The translations under genes were made by a program, and so were the position numbers. Below, piece after piece: positions 8,692-16,935 of a DNA stretch of 64,000 nt. The first letter of the stretch is position 1; each line of letters starts with the position of its first letter. This stretch comes from Bacteroidota bacterium (GTDB lineage: Bacteria; Bacteroidota; Bacteroidia; Chitinophagales; Chitinophagaceae). Location: contig JAEWKK010000012.1 in the NCBI GenBank assembly GCA_023386045.1, forward strand, positions 124,001 through 188,000, written 5' to 3'. Under the pieces are notes generated by a model. It was given only the letters and a program-made list of their open reading frames with translations, did no database searches and had not been told where the DNA came from.

Positions 8692-9008
8692 TTTTTATTG
8701 GTTTTGATGTTAGATAATACTTTGTCCAGCTGATTGAATTTGGTCTCCCACATCTTGCGGAAGGGCTCAATAAAGTCAGAAACTTCTTTCATCTTTTTAG
8801 GATTGAAATGATAGTAGATTTCTCGCCCCGACTGTTCCTGTTTCACCAGTTGGCACTCGGTTAATATGCGCAGGTGCTTGGAAACAGCCTGCCGGCTCGA
8901 ATCAAAATGTTCGGCAATGGCATTGGGGGTCATTGCATTCAGGGCAATCAGTGTAATGATGGCCCGTCTTGTAGGGTCGGCAATCGCCTGGAAAACATCT
9001 CTTCGCAT
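8688..9008 (-). CDS. ArsR-family winged-helix regulator
   Basis: A 106-residue protein with the ArsR/SmtB winged-helix domain: AIADPTRRAIITLIALNAMT, then the recognition helix region FDSSRQAVSKHLRIL and the wing GREIYYHFNP. No Cys clusters typical of metal sensors are present, in line with the metal-independent ArsR proteins that accompany SRPBCC genes. It heads the minus-strand operon with the SRPBCC, DUF998 and DoxX-like genes. Its own promoter at about 9042-9074 overlaps repeat motifs suited to autoregulation. Confidence 0.92.
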   Translation of the reverse strand: MRRDVFQAIADPTRRAIITLIALNAMTPNAIAEHFDSSRQAVSKHLRILTECQLVKQEQSGREIYYHFNPKKMKEVSDFIEPFRKMWETKFNQLDKVLSNIKTNKK

Positions 9009-9033
9009 CTTCTTGTTTTATTAAATGAAACTG

Positions 9034-9074
9034 TTTGGTTGCAAATATATATGCAATTATTTGGTTGCGCAAAA
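9034..9074 (-). promoter_or_regulatory. Promoter and candidate operator of the ArsR operon
   Basis: On the minus strand TATATTTG (9042-9049) is an exact TAnnTTTG -7 element, and TTTTG (9070-9074) lies 20 bp upstream as the -33 element, the Bacteroidota promoter layout. Overlapping it are two direct copies of GCAACCAAA (plus-strand 9034-9042 and 9060-9068) and an inverted repeat TTGCA-N8-TGCAA (9039-9056). Repressor binding here would cover the promoter. That ArsR binds this site is inference. Confidence 0.65.
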
Positions 9075-9188
9075 TATTTTTGAGAAACCGGGAAAATTTA
9101 GCCGGGAAAAACGGTAAGGAGGGAAACATTATTAAACGTGAAACGAGAATCGGGAAACGGCAATACTATCAGCTATCTGCCTTTGCCA

Positions 9189-9230
9189 CCATATGCCATT
9201 TGCCATAAGCCATATGCTATACGCCACCCG
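9189..9230. repeat. Degenerate heptamer array (CCATATG type)
   Basis: Six consecutive 7-bp units on the plus strand: CCATATG, CCATTTG, CCATAAG, CCATATG, CTATACG, CCACCCG. It lies between the ArsR promoter and the CDP-alcohol phosphatidyltransferase gene. Short runs of a related word occur at about 40638-40660 and 60251-60278. Confidence 0.7.
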
Positions 9231-9257
9231 CCCTGAGCATTCTCATCCCAAATTCAA

Positions 9258-9269
9258 CTGATATATCAG
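9258..9269. promoter_or_regulatory. Perfect 12-bp palindrome upstream of the phosphatidyltransferase gene
   Basis: CTGATATATCAG is self-complementary over all 12 bases and ends 17 bp before the ATG at 9287. It could be an operator or a small hairpin in the leader. No candidate regulator is encoded next to it. Confidence 0.35.
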
Positions 9270-9286
9270 AAATTTGACAAAGACTC

Positions 9287-9865
9287 ATGCAAAAGACCAG
9301 TTATTATATCATCAATGGGATTACCATTTACCGGTTGGTGGCTTCTTTTATATTGCTCTTCCTGATCCTTATTGGCAACGTTTCGCTATTTAAGTGGTTT
9401 CTTGCCTTAAGTTTTTTTACAGATTCCATAGACGGATACCTCGCCAGGAAATATAAAGTGAGCAGTATCATGGGTGCCAAACTGGATTCAATTGCGGATG
9501 ATGGAACTGTTTTGATGGGCGTAATCGGGGCATATGTTTTCAAATTTGATTTTATGAAGGAAGTCACTCCCCTGCTCCTGATTCTTTTTGCATTTTTTCT
9601 TTTGCAAATCATTACTGCCTTTATAAAATATGGAAAGCCGAGCAGCTTTCATACTTACCTGGCCAAAGCATCTGCCATCTTTCAGGGCAGTTTTCTGATC
9701 CTGTTGTTTTTTTTAAACAATCCTCCCTATTTTTTATTCTATCTGGCGTTTACCTGTACGCTTCTTGACCTCGTTGAAGAAATCATTTTGGTAAGAATGC
9801 TGCCTGAATGGAAAACAAATGTGAGGGGTATCTACTGGGTATGGAAACAAAGGCATAATCATTAA
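9287..9865 (+). CDS. CDP-alcohol phosphatidyltransferase family protein
   Basis: A 192-residue polytopic membrane protein. The full CDP-alcohol phosphatidyltransferase motif is present: Asp46, Asp49-Gly50, Ala53-Arg54, Gly63, Asp67, Asp71, with spacings D-x2-DG-x2-AR-x8-G-x3-D-x3-D. These acidic residues bind the metal ions that catalyse transfer of a phosphoalcohol from a CDP-linked donor, usually in phospholipid synthesis at the inner membrane. Six hydrophobic helices are visible. The motif does not reveal the acceptor alcohol; PgsA-like and archaeal-like members have the same layout. It is monocistronic by appearance, with a 12-bp palindrome just upstream. Confidence 0.85.
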   Translation: MQKTSYYIINGITIYRLVASFILLFLILIGNVSLFKWFLALSFFTDSIDGYLARKYKVSSIMGAKLDSIADDGTVLMGVIGAYVFKFDFMKEVTPLLLILFAFFLLQIITAFIKYGKPSSFHTYLAKASAIFQGSFLILLFFLNNPPYFLFYLAFTCTLLDLVEEIILVRMLPEWKTNVRGIYWVWKQRHNH

Positions 9866-10127
9866 ATAAATAAGGCAGGCTGTAACCAACCTACCTTACC
9901 GGCTAATAGCAGTTTTGAAGCTTTGCAGATCCTTTTGTCTGCCATTGTCTCATTTAATTCTCCACATCCCAGGTTAAGATCACAGTTTTTATACTGCTTT
10001 AAGACCAACAATCAACTGTTCATTTAAAAAAGCATCTTAAGGTCTTACTTAACCGAACCGTTTCAAACTAAACTGATGTAAAATTACAGTCGCAGTTCGC
10101 CAGGATCAATGACGGTCATCAGCGTTC

Positions 10128-10778
10128 TCACTGATGGTCATCACCAGCTTTCACCATCTCATCATTTTTCAAAGCTGCCAGGCAATCGATCACTTCCTGG
10201 TCTTCCACCTGCCTGAAATCATCATAGAACCCTCCTACACTATTAAAATATTCAGGTATCATCAAACTAACCAGTTCATCCACCTCCACCTCAAGCTTTT
10301 GGGCTGCTGAACGTGAAACAACAGGAGTTGCAATGATGATCTTTGAAGGCATGCTCTTTTTTAAAATTTTTATGGTGGCCAGCAGTGTATTTCCTGTAGC
10401 AATACCATCGTCAATTACAATAATCGTTTTATTCTGCAGGTTAATTGGTTCCCTCTCGCCCAGGAACTGATGCTGCATTTCCTTTAACCTGATCCTAATC
10501 CTTTGGATTTCTTCATTAACGTATGTATCAGAAACATTTTCATGAGGAATGACAAAGCTATCGTTCATTCCAGCAGCACCAATTGCATATTCCTTATTGA
10601 AAGGGTGACCAATTTTCTTAACAAGAATAATATCAAGGGGGAGATGAAGTTCCCTGGCCACTTCAGCAGCCAGAGGCACTCCACCCCTTGGAACGGCAAG
10701 GATCACACCCTCTTTATCCTTGTAAGCCACCAGCTTTTTCGCCAGTAATTTTCCAGCTTCTATTCTGTTTTTAAACAT
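10128..10778 (-). CDS. Phosphoribosyltransferase-domain protein
   Basis: A 216-residue protein with the type I PRTase fold. The PRPP-binding loop is TIIVIDDGIATGNTL (two acidic residues followed by GIATGNT), and the N-terminal part VILAVPRGGVPLAAEVAREL is typical of the stand-alone PRTase-like family found beside dienelactone-type hydrolases in stress-related clusters. Substrate unknown; the enzyme is not a clear match to a purine or pyrimidine salvage type. It is the last gene of the minus-strand cluster, 11 bp after the hydrolase gene. Confidence 0.85.
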   Translation of the reverse strand: MFKNRIEAGKLLAKKLVAYKDKEGVILAVPRGGVPLAAEVARELHLPLDIILVKKIGHPFNKEYAIGAAGMNDSFVIPHENVSDTYVNEEIQRIRIRLKEMQHQFLGEREPINLQNKTIIVIDDGIATGNTLLATIKILKKSMPSKIIIATPVVSRSAAQKLEVEVDELVSLMIPEYFNSVGGFYDDFRQVEDQEVIDCLAALKNDEMVKAGDDHQ

Positions 10779-10789
10779 GTCCTGGATTT

Positions 10790-11449
10790 TTAGTTATATA
10801 ATTCCAATGGTTGCAAATGTGTTTCGAACCAGGTAGCTGCCATCACGCAAACTTTTTCCATTGTCCCTCTTTCTTCAAACAAATGACCGGCGCCTGGAAT
10901 GATTTCCAATTTCTTTTCCCAATACAACTGATCCAAAGCCTTTTTGTTTAATGTAAGCACATCTGTATCCTCCTGCCCGACGATAAGTAGTGTAGGTGCC
11001 TTTACAAAAGGAAGGTCATTCATTACTAGATCGGGGCGGCCACCCCGGGAAACCACTGCAGCGATCTGTTTTATATTTCTTGCTGCTTTTAAAGCAGCAG
11101 CAGCTCCGGTACTGGCACCAAAATAACCTATCCTGAAGCCATGGTATTTCTCCTGTGTCAAAAACCATTGAGTAACATCTTCCAGTCGTGTTGCCAGTAG
11201 TTCAATATTGAACCGGTTGATCTTCTCTATATCTTCTTCCAATGTTAACAGATCAAAAAGGCAGGTGGCTATTCCCTGCTGGTTGAGAAAGGAAGCCACC
11301 ATCTGGTTGCGTGGACTAAGCCTGCTGCTGCCACTTCCATGTGCAAATAATACAAAAGCATGTGCCTGTGATGGCACAGCGATATCGGCTTTTAATGCAA
11401 TCTTTCCTAATTGAATTACTGCCGTGGTTTTTTCTAACAATTGATTCAT
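10790..11449 (-). CDS. Dienelactone hydrolase-like alpha/beta hydrolase
   Basis: A 219-residue alpha/beta-hydrolase. Seen: FVLFAHGSGSSRLSPRNQMV (oxyanion region), nucleophile elbow GYFGASTGAAAA (Gly-x-Ser-x-Gly), acid region LIVGQEDTDVL and the His of PGAGHLFEE. These give a complete Ser-Asp-His triad. In many bacteria such a hydrolase is encoded with a phosphoribosyltransferase, sometimes as one fused protein, as is the case here by adjacency. Substrate not known. Confidence 0.87.
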   Translation of the reverse strand: MNQLLEKTTAVIQLGKIALKADIAVPSQAHAFVLFAHGSGSSRLSPRNQMVASFLNQQGIATCLFDLLTLEEDIEKINRFNIELLATRLEDVTQWFLTQEKYHGFRIGYFGASTGAAAALKAARNIKQIAAVVSRGGRPDLVMNDLPFVKAPTLLIVGQEDTDVLTLNKKALDQLYWEKKLEIIPGAGHLFEERGTMEKVCVMAATWFETHLQPLELYN

Positions 11450-11489
11450 GGTTAAAAAATTATTTTCAAATAATCAGGTTGTCTATTGT

Positions 11490-11678
11490 TTATGCCGGAA
11501 TTTCCATCCCTCTTTTTTTCATTTCTGCAAGAAGTCCGGCAGGCAAAACATTTCTGCAACTGCAATGCTTCAGGTGTTCCTTATGCCAATGTACTCTCTG
11601 TTCGAGTGTTGGTTTTTTTGGCATGGGATGTTTTTTATGCCAGTCAGCATTTATACCAGGCTTCTTCATTGTTTTCAT
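11490..11678 (-). CDS. Small conserved-looking Cys/His-containing protein
   Basis: A 62-residue basic protein (or 59 from the second ATG) with two HWHK/DWHKKHP-type motifs, a Cys-Ser-Cys pair in HCSCRNVLP, and the ending AEMKKRGMEIPA. The start overlaps the stop of the baeRF-like gene (ATGA), a strong sign that it is really translated. I recall similar short proteins in other Bacteroidota but cannot name a family. The His and Cys residues could bind a metal or nucleic acid; this is speculation. Confidence 0.7.
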   Translation of the reverse strand: MKTMKKPGINADWHKKHPMPKKPTLEQRVHWHKEHLKHCSCRNVLPAGLLAEMKKRGMEIPA

Positions 11679-12715
11679 TTATATTTTAAAATCATGGAAA
11701 CAGGTGAATGATTCATGAGGATTCCTTTAGTTAAGAATTTCACCTCGCCACCATAACTCATTACCTGGGCAATGGTCAAAGGAACCAGGTCTCTTCCACC
11801 AATCAATTCCTTATAATCTTTTTCAATCAGGAGCATGCGTCCTTTCCCTTCTTTGGCAGCATTTAAAACCTCATGAATCCCTTCAACTGCTTCATGTCGA
11901 TTATGAGCTTCCTCAAGTTGATTAATAAGTTTTAGCTGCTGCTCTTTTTGCAGGCGTTCTAAAGCAGGTTGTAGTAATACCAGAAGTTCCGATTCTGTAG
12001 CATCTTCATAGTTGCCCTCTAAAAATTCACTGATCTTTTCCCTGTTTGAACTGATTTCGTTGAAATAACCTTTGCTTTTATTAGTGCAGGCAAGAATCAA
12101 TGGGAAGGGATGTGATTTCAATACCTGTGACAGGGATTCATCAATTTGCCGGAAGAACTTTTTAATAGTGATCTGCTTCCTCTCATCCATATCAGAGAAA
12201 TTAGAAATTCTTTCGGGAAGGTCTCTTTCCAATGCTTCTCCAGGAATTGGAACTGGATCAAGATGATCAAGTTTTACATCTCCCAAAAATAATTTCGCGG
12301 AATTTGCACTAAGCAGCAATAAAAGGAAGTTAAAAGCAGGTTCCTGTTCCAGGTATAAATCCTCTGCATCAAATACATCACTGACCTGGATTTTTTCCAC
12401 CACTGGTTCATTAAAATAAATGGCTTTTTCGAGTTGGTCTCCCAGGATAATTAATATGCTTTTTTGTTTGGCATAATTAAGGGTTTCTAAAAAATGATAA
12501 AGTTTACCAGTAAGTTCCCCTGCCTTTAATGGAAATTTCTCTGCGAGCTCTTTGGATGCCTGGTCAGCCGCGCATTTTATTCGGTGCTTAAGATCTTCGA
12601 CGGCACTCATCCTGTGTTCAAATGGCTCAATTATCGTAATAAAGGGACCAGCTGTAACAGCTGCCTGTGGTTCAGTTGACTGATTGATAGCTTTTTGCAT
12701 ATACCAATTTTGCAT
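11675..12715 (-). CDS. baeRF-like (bacterial archaeo-eukaryotic release factor family) protein
   Basis: About 346 residues from the ATG at 12715; a TTG ten codons upstream would extend it. It resembles the baeRF3 type: the start GPFITIIEPFEHRMSAVEDL, the middle FNFLLLLLSANSAKLFLGDV, and the C-terminal HEVLNAAKEGKGRMLLIEKD, followed by PLTIAQVMSYGGEVKFLTKG. These domains share the fold of eRF1/Dom34 domain 2 and are thought to act at ribosomes or on RNA, but no bacterial function is well established. It is the first gene of the cluster with the small Cys protein, hydrolase and PRTase. Confidence 0.78.
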   Translation of the reverse strand: MQNWYMQKAINQSTEPQAAVTAGPFITIIEPFEHRMSAVEDLKHRIKCAADQASKELAEKFPLKAGELTGKLYHFLETLNYAKQKSILIILGDQLEKAIYFNEPVVEKIQVSDVFDAEDLYLEQEPAFNFLLLLLSANSAKLFLGDVKLDHLDPVPIPGEALERDLPERISNFSDMDERKQITIKKFFRQIDESLSQVLKSHPFPLILACTNKSKGYFNEISSNREKISEFLEGNYEDATESELLVLLQPALERLQKEQQLKLINQLEEAHNRHEAVEGIHEVLNAAKEGKGRMLLIEKDYKELIGGRDLVPLTIAQVMSYGGEVKFLTKGILMNHSPVSMILKYK

Positions 12716-12927
12716 GAAGCTATTTTCATACGAGGAGGTAGCCAATGATGGCTGTCAGCGCAAATAATGAAGGTGATCAGTGATCTTATTTGTTGAGAAT
12801 ATTAGGCGCGCGTTTTTGAAAACCTTTGTATGCATCATTCTTTGTATGTTTTAAAATTACACACATTCAGACAGGGCTTGACTGGTTAGGATTTAGAACT
12901 TATCTTGTTTAGGAATAACCGCACCTT

Positions 12928-13131
12928 ATGAGGATCCTTCATCTTTCCCTGATCTTATTATCCGTATTGCTTTCCATAGTGGTAGCTGCCAAGCAATATA
13001 TTTCAACCCTGGAGTTTTACAGTCTGATCATTCTTATTTTTTCATCACTGATTACCGGCGTGGTTTCTTCACTTCATGCGAATGAAAAAAGAAAAGATGA
13101 AAGCAATGAAATGCTTGGAAACCAGCATTAA
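12928..13131 (+). CDS. Small two-helix membrane protein, unknown function
   Basis: A 67-residue predicted protein with two hydrophobic helices (about residues 4-22 and 31-48) and a charged tail, HANEKRKDESNEMLGNQH. Coding potential is supported only by the clean hydrophobic-loop-hydrophobic pattern and an ATG placed 180 bp downstream of the divergent baeRF gene. I do not recognise it. It converges on the acidic protein gene that follows. Confidence 0.5.
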   Translation: MRILHLSLILLSVLLSIVVAAKQYISTLEFYSLIILIFSSLITGVVSSLHANEKRKDESNEMLGNQH

Positions 13132-13146
13132 TTAATAGTTGGTTCA

Positions 13147-13440
13147 TTAACCATTGTCTTCATCAAGGTCATTGTGATTGTCGCCACCCAGGCTATAATA
13201 ATTATTTTCTTCATCTTCCTCACCTATCATTTCCTGTTCGTCGTCCAGCTCTGCTCCCGGAATATCAAGGTCATCACCTGTTTCCTGGTTGTTATTCTTT
13301 GATATCAGGGAATCTTTATCTTCTACCAGCTCGTATTTTTCTGCCTGGTTATAAATATCTTCCCTGGGATCATAATTCAAATCCTTTGGCAACTGGCCTT
13401 CTTCTTTGTTCTGCTGGTTTGGCAACTCGTCTTTTTTCAT
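13147..13440 (-). CDS. Highly acidic small protein, unknown function
   Basis: A 97-residue protein dominated by Asp, Glu, Asn and Gln, with an acidic patch DLDIPGAELDDEQEMIGEED and a C-terminal Asp/Glu/Asn tail. No hydrophobic segment, so probably cytosolic and at least partly disordered. The even spacing of acidic residues and good start argue for a real gene, but I cannot assign a family. The region upstream holds a 7-bp perfect hairpin at 13503-13523. Confidence 0.55.
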   Translation of the reverse strand: MKKDELPNQQNKEEGQLPKDLNYDPREDIYNQAEKYELVEDKDSLISKNNNQETGDDLDIPGAELDDEQEMIGEEDEENNYYSLGGDNHNDLDEDNG

Positions 13441-13502
13441 AAAACTGTTTGTAACGTTAACTGATATTATTTACTGAACTTATCCTAAATGCAAAATTTG
13501 AA

Positions 13503-13523
13503 CCATAACTCTGCTTCAGTTAT
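13503..13523. other. Perfect inverted repeat in the 13441-13684 gap
   Basis: CATAACT-CTGCTTC-AGTTATG, a 7-bp stem with a 7-base loop, lies between the divergent acidic-protein gene and outer-membrane protein gene. No T-run follows on either strand, so it is not a standard terminator. It could be an operator or a leader structure. Confidence 0.35.
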
Positions 13524-13684
13524 GACCATTATCATTGCCTGTCTTGACCCCTATCATCTCAAAAAGAACTGGCTTCGCAGAAGCTATTAAGGTCTTAAAG
13601 ACATGCTGAATAGCTTATTTTTAATGGACAAGGTTAAGGATGCAAACCACCGTGGTATTTCATTTGTAGTATTGAAAGACAATC

Positions 13685-15517
13685 ATGTTTTCTGTAAGAA
13701 TATATATCCTTTTACTGGCATTGCTGATGCCCGCATTGCAGCTGTATGCACAAAAAGATACCAGTATTCCTCAAAATAAAGTGGATAGCCTTCTAATGAA
13801 CCGCAAAGGATTGCTGGGCGACCTGGCACAATCACTCCTGGCAGATACCATGGAAGAAAAGGAAAAAGACCTGCAGCGGGGCGACAAGGTCTTCCAGAAG
13901 TTCAGGAATAAAGTAATCCGCCGCATTACCATTCAACCGGTTGGGTTTGGCGTATCCATCCAGGACACATCCAGGAAGATGAAAAACAAGTTGACCCACC
14001 TTGCCAACCAGGTGCATCGTACTACCAGGCCATTTGTTGCCAAGAACCAACTTTTCTTTCATGAAAACGAAAGGCTTTCACCTTTCCTGCTTGCCAATAA
14101 TGAACGCTATCTCAGGGATCTGCCCTTCCTCCAGGATGCCCGGATAGTGGTGAAACCTGTAAAAGGAAAACCAGATTCGGTTGATGTGACCATATTCGTG
14201 AAAGATGTGCTTTCCCTTGGTGGAAGCATTGATATCAAAAGTCATCAAAGTGCTATCCTTGAAATCAGGGAGGATAATTTTTTAGGTTATGGTGACAGGC
14301 TATCCATTCAAACCATGTACGACAGGCCCAGGGAAAGATCCTTTGGATATGGCCTGTCGTATTTAAAGAGAAATATACTTGGAACCTTTATAGATGCAAA
14401 CCTGGGTTATTTGAATTTCAACCGTGCTTTCAATAGTGGAAAGAGAGAAGAGAATGTAGTTTTCATGCAGTTGCTAAGACCTCTCATTAATCCAAATGCG
14501 CGATGGACTTATGCCCTGATCACAGAATGGCATTCCACTTCCAATATGTTCAGCCTTGATTCGGTTTATGAAAATGACCTCCGTTATCAATACAGGATAC
14601 ATGATGGTTGGGTGGGATGGAATCCAAGTTATAAGTTAACAGGCCGTGATAATGAAGCCAGTGCTTTCCGCTATCTTATTGCACTAAGGATGATGGATCA
14701 GCAATTCACAGAAAAGCCTTTGCAATACAAGAATGAATACAATTATGCATTCGCAAATTTGTATGCCATGCTTGGCTCCTTATCGATTTACCGCCAGAAT
14801 TTTTATAAGACCCAGTATATCTATGGATTTGGAAGAAAGGAAGACCTGCCACAGGGTGTTGATGGAACGATTACTGGCGGATTTACAAAAAAGGACACTA
14901 CCACCCGACCTTATGTAGGTTTGAACTTCAACCTCAATTATGTAACCAATCATGAGAGGTTCATTAATTACACCTTTGCTTTTGCCAGTTCTTTTGATAA
15001 AGGAAAATCTGAAGACCTCACACTCCTGGGCAATATTGAATACTTTGGAAAGCTGCATCATTGGAAAAGCAAATGGAAACAAAGAACTTTTCTAACAGCC
15101 CATTTCACCAGGCAATTCAATTCAAGATTAGATGAGCCCCTGTTCCTGGAAAGCAGGTATGGTATACAGGGATATGACAATCTTTATCTTCCCGGACATA
15201 TAAGAGCAACCTTAAAGGCAGAATCCGTTTTCTATACACCAAACACCTTGTTGTTTTTCAAATTTGCACCATTCATTTTCGGAAGCACCACTTATTTTAA
15301 AGAACAGGACAATGGTGAAAGACTAATACCTGTAATTGGCGGTGGACTGAGGATCAGGAATGAAAGCCTGATCTTTGGAACCATTGAAATAAAAGGAAGT
15401 TATTTTACTGAAAAGGACAGGATGAATAACAGGTTTGTTTTTCAGCTTCGATCCAACATACGATACAAGTATAACCAGAATTTTATCAGACGTCCTGAAT
15501 TCATCCAACTGAATTGA
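13685..15517 (+). CDS. Outer-membrane beta-barrel protein with a POTRA-like N-terminal domain
   Basis: A 610-residue protein with a signal peptide (residues 1-22, ending LQLYAQKD). Residues about 75-185 resemble a POTRA-type domain (VIRRITIQPVGFGVS near its start, then FLQDARIVVKPV and SVDVTIFVKDV). The remaining 420 residues alternate aromatic and polar residues in strand-like segments such as RLSIQTMYDRP and KGSYFTEKD, consistent with a 16- to 18-strand barrel like BamA/TamA or ShlB relatives. No partner gene is adjacent. It might insert or export a protein or lipid, but the substrate is unknown. Confidence 0.75.
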   Translation: MFSVRIYILLLALLMPALQLYAQKDTSIPQNKVDSLLMNRKGLLGDLAQSLLADTMEEKEKDLQRGDKVFQKFRNKVIRRITIQPVGFGVSIQDTSRKMKNKLTHLANQVHRTTRPFVAKNQLFFHENERLSPFLLANNERYLRDLPFLQDARIVVKPVKGKPDSVDVTIFVKDVLSLGGSIDIKSHQSAILEIREDNFLGYGDRLSIQTMYDRPRERSFGYGLSYLKRNILGTFIDANLGYLNFNRAFNSGKREENVVFMQLLRPLINPNARWTYALITEWHSTSNMFSLDSVYENDLRYQYRIHDGWVGWNPSYKLTGRDNEASAFRYLIALRMMDQQFTEKPLQYKNEYNYAFANLYAMLGSLSIYRQNFYKTQYIYGFGRKEDLPQGVDGTITGGFTKKDTTTRPYVGLNFNLNYVTNHERFINYTFAFASSFDKGKSEDLTLLGNIEYFGKLHHWKSKWKQRTFLTAHFTRQFNSRLDEPLFLESRYGIQGYDNLYLPGHIRATLKAESVFYTPNTLLFFKFAPFIFGSTTYFKEQDNGERLIPVIGGGLRIRNESLIFGTIEIKGSYFTEKDRMNNRFVFQLRSNIRYKYNQNFIRRPEFIQLN

Positions 15518-15650
15518 GTGATAACAATCAGTTTCACTGCGCAAAGAATGGGCTAACTTCATAGCCTGTTTTATCTAGTCCGGAGCCAATCAAAATCACA
15601 ACATCTTCACCCGAAACTTATCTTCTTTAATCACTGGTAAAAATTTGATC

Positions 15651-16397
15651 ATGAAAGAACTTTTAAACAAAACCGCCATCATTACAGGAGCGGGTTCCGG
15701 AATTGGGAAAGCAGTAGCAGAAAAATTTGCAGCTGAAGGTGCCAGGGTTATTGTATCAGACATCAATGAAACCCATGGCCAGGAAGTAACAACAGCTATT
15801 AAGAAAAATGGCGGCGATGCATTTTTTATCAAGGCAGATAGCTCTTCTGCTGATGACAATGAAATGCTCGTCAAAAAAACCATCGAACAATACGGATCGC
15901 TTGATATTGCGGTGAACAATGCTGGCATAGGAGGACCATTGGGCGCCACCGGGGAATATCCTATTGATGGGTGGCAGAAAGTAATTAATATCAATCTTTC
16001 TGGTGTATTCTATGGCATGCGTTACCAGATACCTGCCATGCAAAAGAATGGAGGAAGTATCATCAATGTAGCTTCGATTCTGGGAATGGCTGGTACAAGG
16101 CTCTCTCCTGCTTATGTTGCGGCCAAACACGGTGTGGTAGGACTCACCAAGGCTGCAGCACTTGAATACGCTGATAAAAATATCCGCATCAACTCCATCG
16201 GGCCAGGATATATTAAAACTCCCCTCCTGTCATCACTGGATGAAAATACTATGAAGGCTTTGGTAGGGTTGCATCCCATAGGCAGGCTTGGAGAAGCAGA
16301 TGAAGTGGCTGAACTGGTACTTTGGCTCGGTTCATCCAGGTCTTCTTTTGTTACCGGCTCCTATTATGCGGTTGATGGCGGCTACCTGGCGCAGTAA
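15651..16397 (+). CDS. Short-chain dehydrogenase/reductase (SDR)
   Basis: A 248-residue classical SDR. The start at 15651 (MKELLNKTAIITGAGSG) is chosen over an in-frame TTG six bases upstream. Seen: the nucleotide-binding TGAGSGIG, VNNAGIGG, the catalytic Ser in INVASILG and YVAAKHG for the Tyr-x3-Lys pair, then NSIGPGYIKTPL. The first acidic residue after beta-2 (VSDINE) suggests NAD(H) preference. Substrate unknown. A terminator hairpin follows directly at 16419-16440. Confidence 0.9.
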   Translation: MKELLNKTAIITGAGSGIGKAVAEKFAAEGARVIVSDINETHGQEVTTAIKKNGGDAFFIKADSSSADDNEMLVKKTIEQYGSLDIAVNNAGIGGPLGATGEYPIDGWQKVININLSGVFYGMRYQIPAMQKNGGSIINVASILGMAGTRLSPAYVAAKHGVVGLTKAAALEYADKNIRINSIGPGYIKTPLLSSLDENTMKALVGLHPIGRLGEADEVAELVLWLGSSRSSFVTGSYYAVDGGYLAQ

Positions 16398-16410
16398 GGA
16401 AAAATAAATA

Positions 16411-16443
16411 AAAAAAATAAGCCAGTTTAATTACTGGCTTTTT
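16411..16443. terminator. Bidirectional terminator between SDR and response regulator
   Basis: AAGCCAGT (16419-16426), loop TTAATT, ACTGGCTT (16433-16440): an 8-bp stem. It is followed by a T-run on the plus strand, with an A-run at 16411-16417 that reads as T on the minus strand, so it can end both convergent transcripts. The TAA stop of the response regulator (16431-16433) lies inside the hairpin. Confidence 0.8.
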
Positions 16444-16808
16444 GTTTTGTTCAAAGCTTTTGTAATGATCTGGAGAAGATCTTCTTCTGTAAATGGCTTT
16501 TTAAGGTAGCCATTTGCCAGCTTTATAAGAACCTGCTGTACATCAGGGGCAGGAGATCCTGCAGAAAAGAAAACAAGGGGAATGTCTTTCACCAGCTTGT
16601 CTTTTTTAGCCAGCTGAATAAAAAAATAACCATCCGATTCGGGCATCATCATATCACAAAGGATCAGGTCCGGCAGGTATTGCTGGGCAATTTCAAAGCC
16701 TGACCTGCCATTAACAGCAGCCCTGACATTGAAATTGCTCAATTGAAGCAACTCCACGGTATTTTCCCTGATCTCTTCATTATCTTCAATGACAAGAATC
16801 TTTTTCAT
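16431..16808 (-). CDS. Single-domain response regulator (receiver protein)
   Basis: 125 residues from the ATG at 16808 (MKKILVIEDNEE); an ATG seven codons upstream would add an atypical MPIVLFC. Receiver domain features: acidic pair ED at residues 8-9, phosphoacceptor Asp about residue 51 in DLILCDMMMPESDG, Ser in LVFFSAGSP, and the conserved Lys in NGYLKKPFTEEDL. There is no output domain, so it probably works by protein contact or in a phosphorelay. It lies 127 bp downstream of the PAS histidine kinase in the same direction. Confidence 0.9.
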   Translation of the reverse strand: MKKILVIEDNEEIRENTVELLQLSNFNVRAAVNGRSGFEIAQQYLPDLILCDMMMPESDGYFFIQLAKKDKLVKDIPLVFFSAGSPAPDVQQVLIKLANGYLKKPFTEEDLLQIITKALNKTKSQ

Positions 16809-16935
16809 GCAAAACAAAACTATAGGCATGTTCCTGAAGGAAATATGAGATTCGTCAATTAAAAACCTAACTGTTCGCAGTTCTGGTTGATTTTAACGAC
16901 GAGGATGTGTATAGGCTACACTTAAATCAGGAGTA

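Noticed and set aside
10103..10140. Hairpin near the PRTase stop (ATCAG/CTGAT)
   Set aside because: No T-run follows in the direction of transcription and the stem is short.
11448..11711. Plus-strand ORFs of 67-125 residues in this region
   Set aside because: They are shadows of the small Cys protein and hydrolase start on the other strand.
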